NCBI RefSeq assembly: GCF_024138145.1
Contig: NZ_CP099997.1
Span: forward strand, 992,001 to 1,056,000
Direction: 5' to 3'
Length of the DNA stretch: 64,000 nt
DNA from: Natronosalvus halobius
GTDB taxonomy: Archaea; Halobacteriota; Halobacteria; Halobacteriales; Natrialbaceae
Under the pieces are notes generated by a model that saw nothing but the letters and a program-made list of their open reading frames with translations, did not search any database and was not told where the DNA came from. Both the position numbers and the translations under genes were made by a program. How positions within the stretch are numbered: the first letter of the stretch is position 1; each line of letters starts with the position of its first letter. This document shows, piece by piece, positions 52,742 to 61,916 of the stretch.

Positions 52742-53479
52742 TTACTGATACATCCGCAACGGCTGGGCCTGCGTGCTCTCGGCGGATTCGACCTCGCGCA
52801 TCCGTTCGGCGAACGCCTGGCGCTGTTCCTGGATCTCCCCCGCTCGATCGATCAACGCCTCGACGTCGAGTTCGACATCGGCGATGGGACAGATGCCGTC
52901 CTCCAGGAGGATGCTCGCCGCTTCGGGATCGGGGAACTGCGGGCTGCACTCGACGACGAGGCCGAACGAATCGGTCCCGAGTTCGGCCGCCCGGTTGAGC
53001 AGGGCGCCGGTCGGACCGCTGATGACGCCGTCCTCTGTCGGGCTATCGATGCCGTAGGTGTCGACGGCGTTGGCGTCGCCGGTCGTGACGCCGAATAGTT
53101 TGGGCGGGTCGTCACGCTGGGAGGGCAGGCCGCTGAGGTACACCGGCGTCGCGTCGTGGTCGACCGCCCAGCTTGTCAGACAGCCGGCGACCGACTCGAG
53201 CGCCTGCGTGCTGATGGGAACGTCGCTCTGGAGCGCGATGACGTCCTCGGCCTCGCTGACGTAGAGTCGGACGGGCGGCTGGATGGTCGTTGATCCGCCG
53301 CGGTAGATCCCGATTCGCGGGAGTCCGTCGCAGTGAACGCTCGCGTAGTAGCGCATGTCGAGCTGGTCGATCAGGTGGTCGGTTGCGATTTTCCCGACGA
53401 GACCGATGCCGGGAAACCCTTCGACGAGCACTGGGTCCTCGAGTTCGGCTTCCGGCCCCTGTCTACGGATCTCTGACAT
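52742..53479 (-). CDS. PAC2 family proteasome-assembly chaperone
   Basis: The 245-residue protein has the PAC2 beginning LEDPVLVEGFPGIGLVGKIATDHLIDQL near residues 13-40 and the conserved YLSGLPSQRDDPPKLFGVTT and SGPTGALLNRAAELG stretches. Archaeal members (PbaA/PbaB type) are related to eukaryotic proteasome assembly chaperones. ATG 53479 (MSEIRRQGPE) is chosen by family alignment. It ends in a helix (RAGEIQEQRQAFAERMREVE) with coiled-coil character. Confidence 0.92.
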   Translation of the reverse strand: MSEIRRQGPEAELEDPVLVEGFPGIGLVGKIATDHLIDQLDMRYYASVHCDGLPRIGIYRGGSTTIQPPVRLYVSEAEDVIALQSDVPISTQALESVAGCLTSWAVDHDATPVYLSGLPSQRDDPPKLFGVTTGDANAVDTYGIDSPTEDGVISGPTGALLNRAAELGTDSFGLVVECSPQFPDPEAASILLEDGICPIADVELDVEALIDRAGEIQEQRQAFAERMREVESAESTQAQPLRMYQ

Positions 53480-53641
53480 AGGCGAGGTGACATCGTCTGG
53501 CGACTTAAAACCGGCCACGGCAGGCGCCCGCGGCTCTCGGCCCCGTGGCATCGATCTCCCTGGCGCCGGCCCCGTGGTGTCGACCCCATGGCGCCGACCG
53601 CTTCGAAACCCACAAACGAAGCGCCCTCGAATCTCGTCCCA

Positions 53642-54556
53642 ATGGAGCCACTCGAGCGGTACCGGCCGATCGTCGACGACTTCGAGGCGTTTCAGGCAGC
53701 CTGCGGACGGCCGCTCGGAATCGCCGTCCGGGTGAACACGATCAAGGCCTCCGTGGAGCGAGCGATAGCGACCCTCGAGCACGACGACATCGAGTACGAA
53801 CAGGCCGCGTGGAATCCGCGGGTACTCCGCCTCGAGACCGACTCGCCAGGGTCGACGTGGGCCTCGTTTCACGGGTTCGTCCACACCCAGGAGGAGGTCT
53901 CCGCGGTGCCGCCCGTCGTCCTGGACCCCGACCCAGGCGAGACCGTGTTCGACGCCTGCGCGGCCCCCGGCGGCAAGGCGACCCAGCTGGCCGCGCTGAT
54001 GGACGACCGGGGCACAGTCGTCGCCAACGACAGCAACCTCGGTCGCCTCTCAGCGCTTCGATTCAATGCCGAGCGTCTCGGCGCGACATCGCTGGCGGTC
54101 ACCCACCAGGACGCGCGAAATTTTTCGTTCGCGCCGCTGGCCGTCGACCAGTTCGATCACGCACTCGTCGACGCCCCCTGTTCGTGTGAGGGGACGATTC
54201 GCAAGAACCCGACGACGCTCGAGGAGTGGTCCGAGGACCACGTCCACTCGGTGGCGGGCATTCAGAAGGGTATTCTCCGGCGAGCGGTGCAGGCGACCCA
54301 GCCGGGCGGCACCGTGGTCTACTCGACGTGTACGTTCGCGCCGGAGGAGAACGAAGCGGTCGTTCAGCACGTCCTGGATGCCGAGGACTGTCGCGTCGTC
54401 GACGTGGATCTCGACCCTGACCTCGAGTATGCCCCCGGCGTCACCGAGTGGAACGACGAGACCTACGACCCGAGCCTCGAACGGGCGATCCGCATCTATC
54501 CGCACCACAACGACACCGGCGGCTTTTTCGTCGCGAAACTGGAGGTGGGCGCCTGA
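53642..54556 (+). CDS. NOL1/NOP2/Sun family RNA cytosine-5 methyltransferase
   Basis: The 304-residue enzyme has an N-terminal segment MEPLERYRPIVDDFEAFQAA, SAM motif I in VFDACAAPGGKATQLAALM near residues 103-121, motif IV with the cysteine in ALVDAPCSCEGTIRKNP near 176-192 and the catalytic cysteine in VVYSTCTFAPEENEAVV near 225-241. Target is tRNA or rRNA cytosine. ATG 53642 is preferred over ATG 53588. The next gene begins inside its stop (TGATG), so the pair is coupled. Confidence 0.94.
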   Translation: MEPLERYRPIVDDFEAFQAACGRPLGIAVRVNTIKASVERAIATLEHDDIEYEQAAWNPRVLRLETDSPGSTWASFHGFVHTQEEVSAVPPVVLDPDPGETVFDACAAPGGKATQLAALMDDRGTVVANDSNLGRLSALRFNAERLGATSLAVTHQDARNFSFAPLAVDQFDHALVDAPCSCEGTIRKNPTTLEEWSEDHVHSVAGIQKGILRRAVQATQPGGTVVYSTCTFAPEENEAVVQHVLDAEDCRVVDVDLDPDLEYAPGVTEWNDETYDPSLERAIRIYPHHNDTGGFFVAKLEVGA

Positions 54557-55071
54557 TGGCCGACGACCTCGAGATGAACGTCGGTCAGCAGTTCGATCGG
54601 CTCCCGGCGACGGACGCCGACCGAACTGTCGAGGGCCGGGCCTCGCGCGAAGCGGTGCTCGAGTACTTCGGGGACCGCTTTGGCATCCCGCCAGAGACGT
54701 TCGAGGAACACACGTTCTGGGAGAAAGGGGCCGGGAAAATCTGGATCTATAGCGGGGAGAGCCCGTCACCGGCCGAAATCGAGGCCCTCGGGATGACCTG
54801 CCTGCGAACGCGACAGGACCACTGGAAGCCGACGACGGATTTCGTCCAGCGGTTCGGACGGCACGCCACTCGGTGTGTCGTCGACCTCTCGGATGCGGAA
54901 GCGACCCGGTTCGCCGACGGCGAAGACCAGTCCCTCGAGTGGGACGGCGACTGGGGCTATCTAATCGCCGCACACGACGTCGACGGCGACCGCGAGCCAA
55001 TCGGTGTCGGCCTCTACCTGCACGACGAGCTCAGGTCGATGATTCCGAAGGGAAGACGGCGGTCGCTCTGA
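54556..55071 (+). CDS. DUF7122/PUA-like partner of the RNA methyltransferase
   Basis: The 171-residue protein has an N-terminal alpha/beta part ([20 protein letters not shown] near residues 31-50, then [11 protein letters not shown]) and a C-terminal part resembling a PUA domain ([40 protein letters not shown]). Both are as in the NIP7/Nop2-associated proteins. Coupled translation suggests it gives RNA specificity to the methyltransferase. The last residue is followed at once by the heptamer array. Confidence 0.85.
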   Translation: MADDLEMNVGQQFDRLPATDADRTVEGRASREAVLEYFGDRFGIPPETFEEHTFWEKGAGKIWIYSGESPSPAEIEALGMTCLRTRQDHWKPTTDFVQRFGRHATRCVVDLSDAEATRFADGEDQSLEWDGDWGYLIAAHDVDGDREPIGVGLYLHDELRSMIPKGRRRSL

Positions 55072-55073
55072 AG

Positions 55074-55178
<105 letters not shown>

Positions 55179-55226
55179 TCTCGCTCGCGAAGCGAGAACT
55201 GATCCAGGACAGCGACTAGACGCTAG

Positions 55227-55346
55227 TTACTCGTCCGATTCGTCGTCGTCTCGTCCGCGGTGCCAGACGTTCGTGACGGAGTGTCCTGCTGGCGGGGTGT
55301 GGCTAACGTTTTTCATCGTCTCGGATTCGGGGGTCTTCGATGACAT
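55227..55346 (-). CDS. 39-residue acidic/basic small protein, leaderless
   Basis: A short frame, MSSKTPESETMKNVSHTPPA followed by GHSVTNVWHRGRDDDESDE, lies between two heptamer repeat arrays. Support for a real gene: GC-rich third positions, the halophile-type acidic tail, and a TTTATA element (55369-55376, minus strand) about 25 nt before ATG 55346, as for leaderless haloarchaeal genes. No signal peptide or helix is seen; the His/Pro centre may be a turn or binding segment. Function unknown. Confidence 0.7.
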   Translation of the reverse strand: MSSKTPESETMKNVSHTPPAGHSVTNVWHRGRDDDESDE

Positions 55347-55399
55347 GGACAGACGTAGCGAGACGTCCTATAAAGACGTTGCCTATGGGGAATGAATAC

Positions 55400-55428
55400 A
55401 ATATAGTGTGTTAATATCACACTATATT
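55400..55428. promoter_or_regulatory. Perfect 11-bp-arm inverted repeat
   Basis: AATATAGTGTG (55400-55410), loop TTAATAT, CACACTATATT (55418-55428) form a perfect palindrome in an otherwise plain intergenic region. It lies about 25 bp upstream of the TATA element of the 39-residue gene. It could be an operator for a dimeric regulator, or, as RNA, a hairpin followed by a T-run (rightward). Confidence 0.7.
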
Positions 55429-55443
55429 TTTGGGTGTGGGCGG

Positions 55444-55478
55444 CTACTCGCTACTCGCTACTCGCTACTCGCTGCTCG
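55444..55478. repeat. Five-copy 7-bp tandem repeat (CTACTCG)
   Basis: CTACTCG occurs four times from 55444 and once as CTGCTCG, then decays. Read on the minus strand the unit is CGAGTAG, close to the GCAGTAG of the first array. It follows the inverted repeat. Confidence 0.9.
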
Positions 55479-55597
55479 TTTCTCGTCACTTGCTACCCCT
55501 CGTTGTTCGTAATGAGCTATTCATTACTCGTCACTCGCACTCCGACAGCGACGCCGTCGCTACTTTCGTCTAGATAGCTCGAGAAATACAGAACCGA

Positions 55598-55903
55598 TCA
55601 GTTATCGAGTGGCTCGACGTTGATTTCGCCGCCAGCGGAGACAGTCACGAGACACTCGTTGTAGGCAAACGAGACCGTGCCGTCGGATCGAAGGCCCTCC
55701 GCGCGCGGCTCGAAGAGGCGCTCGAGCGCGTCGGCGTCGATAGCATAGTGAAGCGGGTCGAGTTCCGTAACGTCGAGTCCGGTAAACGTTGCTACAGCGT
55801 CGGCGACGGTGACGCTCAGCGGTTCGTCGTCGAGTCGGTCGAATTGAACCGAGTACGATTCAGTCGTTCCAGAACGAATTTGTGGCGAAGATGTTTCAGT
55901 CAT
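55598..55903 (-). CDS. HalOD1 output domain protein
   Basis: The 101-residue protein has the HalOD1 pattern: LSVTVADAVATFTGLDVTEL near residues 29-48, then LHYAIDADALERLFEP and a strand-rich end with VSFAYNECLVTVSAGGEINV. Domains of this type are thought to be outputs of haloarchaeal signalling proteins. It is next to, and in the same direction as, a large PAS/GAF/HTH sensor that ends about 105 bp beyond. Confidence 0.85.
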   Translation of the reverse strand: MTETSSPQIRSGTTESYSVQFDRLDDEPLSVTVADAVATFTGLDVTELDPLHYAIDADALERLFEPRAEGLRSDGTVSFAYNECLVTVSAGGEINVEPLDN

Positions 55904-56008
55904 CGTGTATTCAACCCCCCTAGAGATGGGAAGACAGTCGACCGTTTGTAGGTCTGGGCAAAGAGTCTGGCTGTTAACCCTATAATGTGGTCGAAGAATG
56001 GGGGTTAA

Positions 56009-59000
56009 TCAGTTAACCCTGCTCCACTCGTGATCGAAGACGGCGGTGAAGAGCTTTCGTTCGACCGATCGTACGTGGTTGTGGAAGGCCGGTGACGAGA
56101 TGCCGAGCGACCCAGCGAGTTCCTCGCCCGTGGTCTCTCGCGGCCACTCGAAGAAGCCGCCGTGATAGGCGGTCTGAACGACTTCTCGCTGGCGATCGGT
56201 CAACAACGACAGGAACTGATCGCGCTCGCGCGTCCTCGGGTCCCCCGCCAACCGTTCGTTCTCGCCCGACCGCTCCCGACGGGCGACCATCGACGCCGAG
56301 AGCCCTCGTCGGTTCATCTCCGCGAGAACTTCTCGGACGGCGACGGAGTTCGGTATCTCCAGCGTCGTTCGCGTTCCCGTGTCGGGGTGAGCCGTAAACG
56401 ATCGAAGCAAGCCGCCGTGGCCGTCGACGATGGCGGCAAGGAACGGTTCCGTCAGTTCGAGCTGGATCACTGTTCGGTCGTCGGTTCGACTGATGACGGT
56501 CCCGTCGGTGACCGTCTCGATCGAGTCCAGGACGTCGGGTTCGACGTCGCTATCGACGTTCGCGAAGACGGTCGATGTGCCGTCTTCCTGTTGAATAATC
56601 CCCTCGAGTTCGACGCGGGCGTTCGCGACGCGGGAGAGAGCTGTCAGCGGCGTCTCGGTCGTCACCTCGAGTTCGACTTCGGTAGTTGCACCGCCCAGGA
56701 GCGCCTGTTTTCGCTGAACGGCGTTGATCGCGTAGGCGACGGTCTCGCCGAGGTCGTCCAGGACGGACCGGATGGGTTCGTCGAAGCCCGTTCGATCCGT
56801 ACTGTAGAGTGTCAAGATGCCGTACAGGAAGTCGTCGTAGACGAGTGCCACGGCGTAGACGCTCTGGAAGTCCCGCGAGAGGGCTTCGGTTCGCCAGGCG
56901 CCGTGACGGAGGTCCTGGGCGACGTTGTCGACGTTCGTCGGTTCGAGCGTGCGAGCGGTTCGACCAGCCGGTTCGGCGGCCGGGTCGTCGACGGCCGTCA
57001 CCGTCACCGACTCGAGATAACCGCGGCCGTATCCGGCTTCATGGCGCGCCAGTATCTCGTTGCCGCCGGGGTCTGGTTCGCCGATCCAGACGTACGAACA
57101 GTCCTCGAGGTCCGTGAGCCGGTCGCAGAGCCCGGTCTCGATTTCGTCCCTCGAACTCGCGCGCAGCAGGAGTGACTCGATCTCTTCGCGGAGGGAACTC
57201 GCCTCGTTCAGGCGCTCGAGATGCTCGTTCTGGCGTTTGAGCTCCTGTTCGCGTTCGTGGAGTCGCTGGGTTCGACTGATCCGATCGAGGGCGGCTTCGG
57301 CGGTCGCGCCGAACACCTGCGCGAGGTCGACCGTCTCGTCGGTGAACTGGCCCTCATCGGTCGACAGCGTTGCCAGCACGCCGTGTTCACCGAGTGGGAC
57401 GAAGAGTCCGCTTCTGACGGCGGTATCGTCGTCGAAGACGTGTGGCGACGTTCGAATGTCGTCGAAGACCTTCGTTTCGCCGTCGACGAACGTCTGCCAG
57501 GAGATGCTGTCGTCGGGCCCGAACCGGGGCGGCAAGCCGATATCGGTCAGGAGGTCCGTCGTGTACGCGGCCGGAACGAGTTCGTTCTCTCGGTCGTCGA
57601 ACCGGAACACGACGACGTTTTCCAGGTTCAGTACGTCGGTGGCGACGTCGACGATGTACTCACAGGCGGTCTGTTTCGATTCGACCGTCAGCAGGTGTTG
57701 GGTCGCTTCGTACAGCGTGTTGAGCGTCTCGTCGTACTGCCGTCGCTCGGTGACGTCGACGCCGATTCCGATGATCCGTTCGACCGTTCCACCGGTGACC
57801 ACCGGCCGGTACCATGTCTCGAAGATTCGACCTTTGATCCGCTGGAAGCTGTGGACCGATTCACCGCCGAGCGCTCGGTTGACGTCGCCGACGACCGGTG
57901 GGTGCTCCGCGTACACGTCGTATATCGACTGGCCGACGACCGACCCGGGATCGAGTCCGATTCGCTCGAGGCCACGTCCCTCCGAGAGGGTGAACGTTCC
58001 GTCATCGTCGATGACGAACAGGATGACGGGGACGTTTTCGACCAGTACCTGGAGCCGTTCGGACCGCTCGACGAGCGCGCGTTCACGCCGGACTCGTCTC
58101 GACACGTCTCTGAAGTAAATCGACAGCCCCGTCGGTGACGGGTACATCCGGGCTTCGATCCACCGATCGAACGGTTCGTAGTAGCTCTCGATCGTTCGCG
58201 CTTCCTGTGATTGCAGGGCCGCAATCGCCTCTCGCTGGAAGTCGCCGCCTTCGGCCTCTGGAAAGACATCGACGAACGACTCCCCCAGGATCGCCTCTTT
58301 CGACGTCTCGAGGAGCTCTTCGGCTCTCTCGTTGAGGTACGTGAAGTTCCCGTTCGTATCGAGGGAAAAGAACGCGTCGGTGACGCGGTCGAACGACTCG
58401 CTCAACTCACGTTCGACCCGCCGGTAGGCCGTAATGTCGCGCGTCGAAACGACGACACCGTCCACGGCCGAGTCCTCGAGCCGATTCGTGAGGACCGCCT
58501 CGTGAACGCGCCAGGTTTCGTCGGCGTGTCGATACCGGTACTCACACGTTTTCGACGTACCGGCGTCTGCCTCGCGAACGGCCTCGAACGCCCGGTAGAA
58601 CGAATCGCGGTCGTCGTAGTGAATCCGTTCGTCGAGGGGGTGGTCGACGAGTGCATCGGGGTCGACACCGACGATGTGAGGCGTGGACGGCCCGGCGAAG
58701 GTTACTCGCCCGCCGTCGTCCAGGACCAGGAATAGTGACTGGGACTTTTCGATCAACGTCTGGCACCAGGTGTCCACTTCCGCTGCGGCCGCCGTCGCTC
58801 GCTGACGCTCGAGAACGGTCGCGAGCCGTCGTCGGAGCAGACCGGGATGGTTTGCCGTCGTGACGTCGACGACGTCGATCGCACCGGCGTCGAGGGCGGA
58901 CTCGAGGTGTGCTGCCAGCGGGTCGCCGTCGTGGTTTCGACTGGAATCAGAGACGGTCGATCGATCGGCTGGCGGACCGACGACCACGGGCACGTCCTCG

Positions 59001-59266
59001 AGTGCTGCGGAGGCGGCCGAAACAGTACCCACGTCGTCGGTGAGTACGCAGTCGACTACCTCGAGCGACTCGAGTTCTGGCGGCCGCTCTTCGACGGCCG
59101 AAACCGGGCCGTAGACGGTAACGGAGGGATTGGCTCGCTGGCTCCCGTCTTCGCTCGACTGCGACCGCTTGGCCGCCGTTTCGGCGGGGCTAGCGAGCGC
59201 CTCGATCCAGGACGCAGAACCGACTGCCAGGACGGTTCCCGACGCCGCTTCCATCGCGTGACGCAT
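56009..59266 (-). CDS. Bacterio-opsin-activator-like sensor-regulator (PAS, GAF, HTH_10)
   Basis: The 1085-residue protein has an N-terminal receiver-like region (residues about 1-165), three PAS domains (about 175-300, LDDGGRVTFAGPSTPHIVGV; 300-415, TNGNFTYLNERAEELLETSK; 425-545, DDDGTFTLSEGRGLERIGLD), one or two GAF domains (about 550-700 and 735-880), a BAT-specific region and a C-terminal HTH_10 (LTDRQREVVQTAYHGGFFEW, then GISSPAFHNHVRSVERKL). It is likely to sense redox, light or small molecules and bind DNA. Start MRHAMEAASG is chosen over further-upstream frames. No His-kinase core is seen. Confidence 0.92.
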   Translation of the reverse strand: MRHAMEAASGTVLAVGSASWIEALASPAETAAKRSQSSEDGSQRANPSVTVYGPVSAVEERPPELESLEVVDCVLTDDVGTVSAASAALEDVPVVVGPPADRSTVSDSSRNHDGDPLAAHLESALDAGAIDVVDVTTANHPGLLRRRLATVLERQRATAAAAEVDTWCQTLIEKSQSLFLVLDDGGRVTFAGPSTPHIVGVDPDALVDHPLDERIHYDDRDSFYRAFEAVREADAGTSKTCEYRYRHADETWRVHEAVLTNRLEDSAVDGVVVSTRDITAYRRVERELSESFDRVTDAFFSLDTNGNFTYLNERAEELLETSKEAILGESFVDVFPEAEGGDFQREAIAALQSQEARTIESYYEPFDRWIEARMYPSPTGLSIYFRDVSRRVRRERALVERSERLQVLVENVPVILFVIDDDGTFTLSEGRGLERIGLDPGSVVGQSIYDVYAEHPPVVGDVNRALGGESVHSFQRIKGRIFETWYRPVVTGGTVERIIGIGVDVTERRQYDETLNTLYEATQHLLTVESKQTACEYIVDVATDVLNLENVVVFRFDDRENELVPAAYTTDLLTDIGLPPRFGPDDSISWQTFVDGETKVFDDIRTSPHVFDDDTAVRSGLFVPLGEHGVLATLSTDEGQFTDETVDLAQVFGATAEAALDRISRTQRLHEREQELKRQNEHLERLNEASSLREEIESLLLRASSRDEIETGLCDRLTDLEDCSYVWIGEPDPGGNEILARHEAGYGRGYLESVTVTAVDDPAAEPAGRTARTLEPTNVDNVAQDLRHGAWRTEALSRDFQSVYAVALVYDDFLYGILTLYSTDRTGFDEPIRSVLDDLGETVAYAINAVQRKQALLGGATTEVELEVTTETPLTALSRVANARVELEGIIQQEDGTSTVFANVDSDVEPDVLDSIETVTDGTVISRTDDRTVIQLELTEPFLAAIVDGHGGLLRSFTAHPDTGTRTTLEIPNSVAVREVLAEMNRRGLSASMVARRERSGENERLAGDPRTRERDQFLSLLTDRQREVVQTAYHGGFFEWPRETTGEELAGSLGISSPAFHNHVRSVERKLFTAVFDHEWSRVN

Positions 59267-59389
59267 AGACTCAATTGCGCGTAGATCACCAAAAGGGCGC
59301 CGCCCCGTCGATCCAGTGGTCTCGGCTGGGATCCACAAACGAGCGCCGGAACCCGTACGTACAAGAGCGAGGGCGCCCTCCGTCGGGAC

Positions 59390-59671
59390 GTGCAACTCGA
59401 GTGTGTCTTCTTCGGGCCGTTTCGCGAGGACACCGGCGAAACGACGACCGAGTGGGACACGGACGGCGAGACCGTCCGCGACCTGCTCGTCGAACTCGAG
59501 GCCGCCTATCCGGTGCTCGAGGGCCGCCTGCTCGACGGCGACGAGGAGTCACTCGCCGGAAAGACGGTCGTGACGAAGAACAAGCGAGACGTCAGACACC
59601 TCGACGGCCTCGAGACGGAACTCCAGGACGGCGACGTGTATCGGCTCGTGCCGTCGGTGTACGGCGGTTGA
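59390..59671 (+). CDS. SAMP/MoaD-like ubiquitin-fold small modifier
   Basis: The 93-residue protein starts at GTG 59390 and has the beta-grasp pattern MQLECVFFGPFREDTGETTT, then ETVRDLLVELEAAYPVLEGRLLDG and DGDVYRLVPSVYGG, ending in the diglycine needed for adenylation by an E1-like UbaA. Archaeal SAMPs serve both in protein conjugation and as sulfur carriers for pterin cofactors or tRNA. Convergent with the tungsten aldehyde oxidoreductase gene (42 bp), it may supply sulfur for its cofactor. Confidence 0.9.
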   Translation: MQLECVFFGPFREDTGETTTEWDTDGETVRDLLVELEAAYPVLEGRLLDGDEESLAGKTVVTKNKRDVRHLDGLETELQDGDVYRLVPSVYGG

Positions 59672-59713
59672 TGGCGAAACGCTGATGACGGTGACGACCC
59701 GAGTCCGGCCCCG

Positions 59714-61390
59714 TCAGTCCGCGGAGGGAACGACCGAATCGACTCGCCCCGTCGGAACTGTCCCGTCGTCGTTCCAGCCACGAGCCTCGTAGTACTCATC
59801 CACCGCGGCCTCGAGGTCCGGCAGATCGTAGGGAGTTCGGTCGTCCTCGACGCCGAACCCGCGCTGGTTGTTGAAGTGACGTTCCCGCTCGACCGTGCGA
59901 GCGCCGACGGCCATGAGGTCCTCGTAGTCGGCGTCGAACAGTTCCTCGAGTCGCTCGTCGGTCACGTAGTCGTCGCCGAACGCGCAGACGATTCCCGTGT
60001 CGCGAAACGCCGACGAGTTCTCCTCGTCGACCAGCGTCTCGGCCTTGCCGAGCGTGCCCTCCGGGTCGAGTTCGCCGCTGTACTCGAGGCTCAGCATGCT
60101 GGCGTACATGTGGTCCCCGCCGCGGTTGGCAACGGCGTAGGAGAGTCCCTGTCCGTGGAGGACGCGCCCGTCGTGGGCGGCGAACTCCATTCCCTTGACG
60201 GTGTAGTCGTCGACCCCCAGCTCCTCGTGACAGCGGTGGACGCCCTCGGCGAGTACGTCACCGATGCCGTCGCGGTAGGCGATTCGTTCGGTGATCTCGT
60301 GGGCGAGATCCGCGTCGCCGAAGGCGTCCTCGCTCTCGAGGTAAGCGGCGACCGTCACGCCGGCGGAGATGGTGTCCATCCCCAGCGTGTCACAGAGTTC
60401 GTTCCCCTTCATCACGTCGACGACGTCGCCCATCCCCTGCAGGGAGCCAAAGGAGTAGACCGTCTCGAATTCCGGGCCCTCGGTCTCGAGGCCCGTCTCT
60501 TCGTCCCTGGTCGGGAGTTTACAGCCGTAGGCACAGGCCGAGCAGGCCGCGCGCTTGTACTTCTTCTCCTCGACGGCGTTGCCGCCGATGTCAGCCACGT
60601 GTTCGAACTCGTAGTCCTGGAAGTACCGTGTCGGCAGGGAGAAGTTGTCGTTGATGAACTCGGTGCCGCCGGTCGTCCCCTGGCGTTTCATCAGGTCGTC
60701 GGACTCGGCGGCCTCGCGGTGGACGTCCATCTGGACCGGCGGGAACTCGATGTCGGGTGCGGAATCGCCCTCGAAGGTGACGCACTTGACGTTCTTCGAC
60801 CCCAGAACGGCCCCGAGCCCACCTCGACCGAACGCTCGCGAGTCGAATGTCATCACGCTCGCGAAGCGCACGAGGTTCTCGCCGGCAGGGCCGATGGCGA
60901 TGCAGTGTTCGGGGCCGAGGTCCCGGGTGTCGGCCACGTACTCGGAAATTTCGGGGACGAGTGCGTTCTCGAGTTCGGGTACTGCTTCGAACTCGACTTC
61001 GACACCGTTGGCGCCGTCCGTGACGTGTACTGCGAGCAACTCGTCGCTCTCACCGACGACCTCCAGGACGCTGATGCCAGTTCCTGCGAAGTTCCGGGAG
61101 AGGTAGCCGCCGGCGTTGGTTGAAACCAGGCCATCTGTCAGCGGTGAGAGCCCGGTCATGTTCATCCGGCCGGTGAAGGACATCCGGCTCTGCTGGAGCG
61201 GCCCCGTCGAGAGGTAGGCGCGATTCTCCGGGCCGAACGGATCGGCGTCGAACGGGATGCGGTCGTGTGCGAGGGCGGTGGCCGTCGCGCGACCGCCAAT
61301 GGTTCGTTCGAGCACATCGTCGATGTCGGTCGTGGTTGCGGTCCGGTCGCTCACGTCGACCGTGAGCAGGGGACCCCGTGCGTGGCGCAT
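59714..61390 (-). CDS. aor: Tungsten-containing aldehyde:ferredoxin oxidoreductase
   Basis: The 558-residue enzyme has the AOR beginning LLTVDVSDRTATTTDID, the tungstopterin regions YLSTGPLQQSRMSFTGRMNMTG and FAGTGISVLEVVGESDEL, the domain 2 motif AFGRGGLGAVLGSKNVK near residues 188-204 and the [4Fe-4S] cysteines in AACSACAYGCK near 283-293 plus VCAFGDDY near 464-471. It oxidises aldehydes to acids with ferredoxin. A GTATAAG element about 28 nt upstream fits a leaderless transcript. Confidence 0.94.
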   Translation of the reverse strand: MRHARGPLLTVDVSDRTATTTDIDDVLERTIGGRATATALAHDRIPFDADPFGPENRAYLSTGPLQQSRMSFTGRMNMTGLSPLTDGLVSTNAGGYLSRNFAGTGISVLEVVGESDELLAVHVTDGANGVEVEFEAVPELENALVPEISEYVADTRDLGPEHCIAIGPAGENLVRFASVMTFDSRAFGRGGLGAVLGSKNVKCVTFEGDSAPDIEFPPVQMDVHREAAESDDLMKRQGTTGGTEFINDNFSLPTRYFQDYEFEHVADIGGNAVEEKKYKRAACSACAYGCKLPTRDEETGLETEGPEFETVYSFGSLQGMGDVVDVMKGNELCDTLGMDTISAGVTVAAYLESEDAFGDADLAHEITERIAYRDGIGDVLAEGVHRCHEELGVDDYTVKGMEFAAHDGRVLHGQGLSYAVANRGGDHMYASMLSLEYSGELDPEGTLGKAETLVDEENSSAFRDTGIVCAFGDDYVTDERLEELFDADYEDLMAVGARTVERERHFNNQRGFGVEDDRTPYDLPDLEAAVDEYYEARGWNDDGTVPTGRVDSVVPSAD

Positions 61391-61916
61391 ATTCGGAGGA
61401 TCGAACTCGAGTCTCTTATACTATCGGCTGTCGGCCGGTTTCGCTTCTCCGGACGCGATCGGAGCCGTCCGGTCGATCACTCCGCCCTGGACGGTGAGGA
61501 CCGGTCGCTCTCGATTCGGCGGTGGTCCGCGAAAAATATTGTATCGCACTCTGTTCCTGGACGTAATGCGATTGGCGTGTCTGTGGGGGATCGCGTCCGT
61601 GTCTGTTGGGGATCGCGCGTGTCCGTGTGGTCGCCTTCGAGATCGCTCCACTCGCTCGTTGTCTCTCGAGTCGATACGCGATCTGCCTCCGTGGTCCCAT
61701 CTGTCCCGTTTGGAAGCAGATCATCAGTATGTGTGGCAGTGACACGGAAGCGTGTTGTGCCGTCGATAGCAGGCATCGATCCCTCGGGGACTACGACGCC
61801 GGACGGGACTGATTCCTCGGTTAGCGAATCAGTCACCGATCGCTCGAGCCAACTTCGCGGGTCTCGATCTCGACCCAGAAGGTGATATCGTTTCGCTCGG
61901 ATCAGTACGTCTCGAG
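61391..61916. other. Intergenic region between aor and the fatty acid transporter
   Basis: No gene is supported in these 526 bp. The aor TATA element is at about 61416-61424. A doubled segment GTGTCTGTxGGGGATCGCG (near 61577 and 61599) is the only structure. Overlapping frames on both strands are Arg/Ser-rich and lack acidic halophile character. Confidence 0.65.

Noticed and set aside
59876-61123. Long antisense frame over aor, and similar ones over the sugar dehydrogenase (15133-16650) and the PAS/GAF sensor (56162-57175)
   Set aside because: High-GC genes produce long open antisense frames; the sense frames have clear family motifs.
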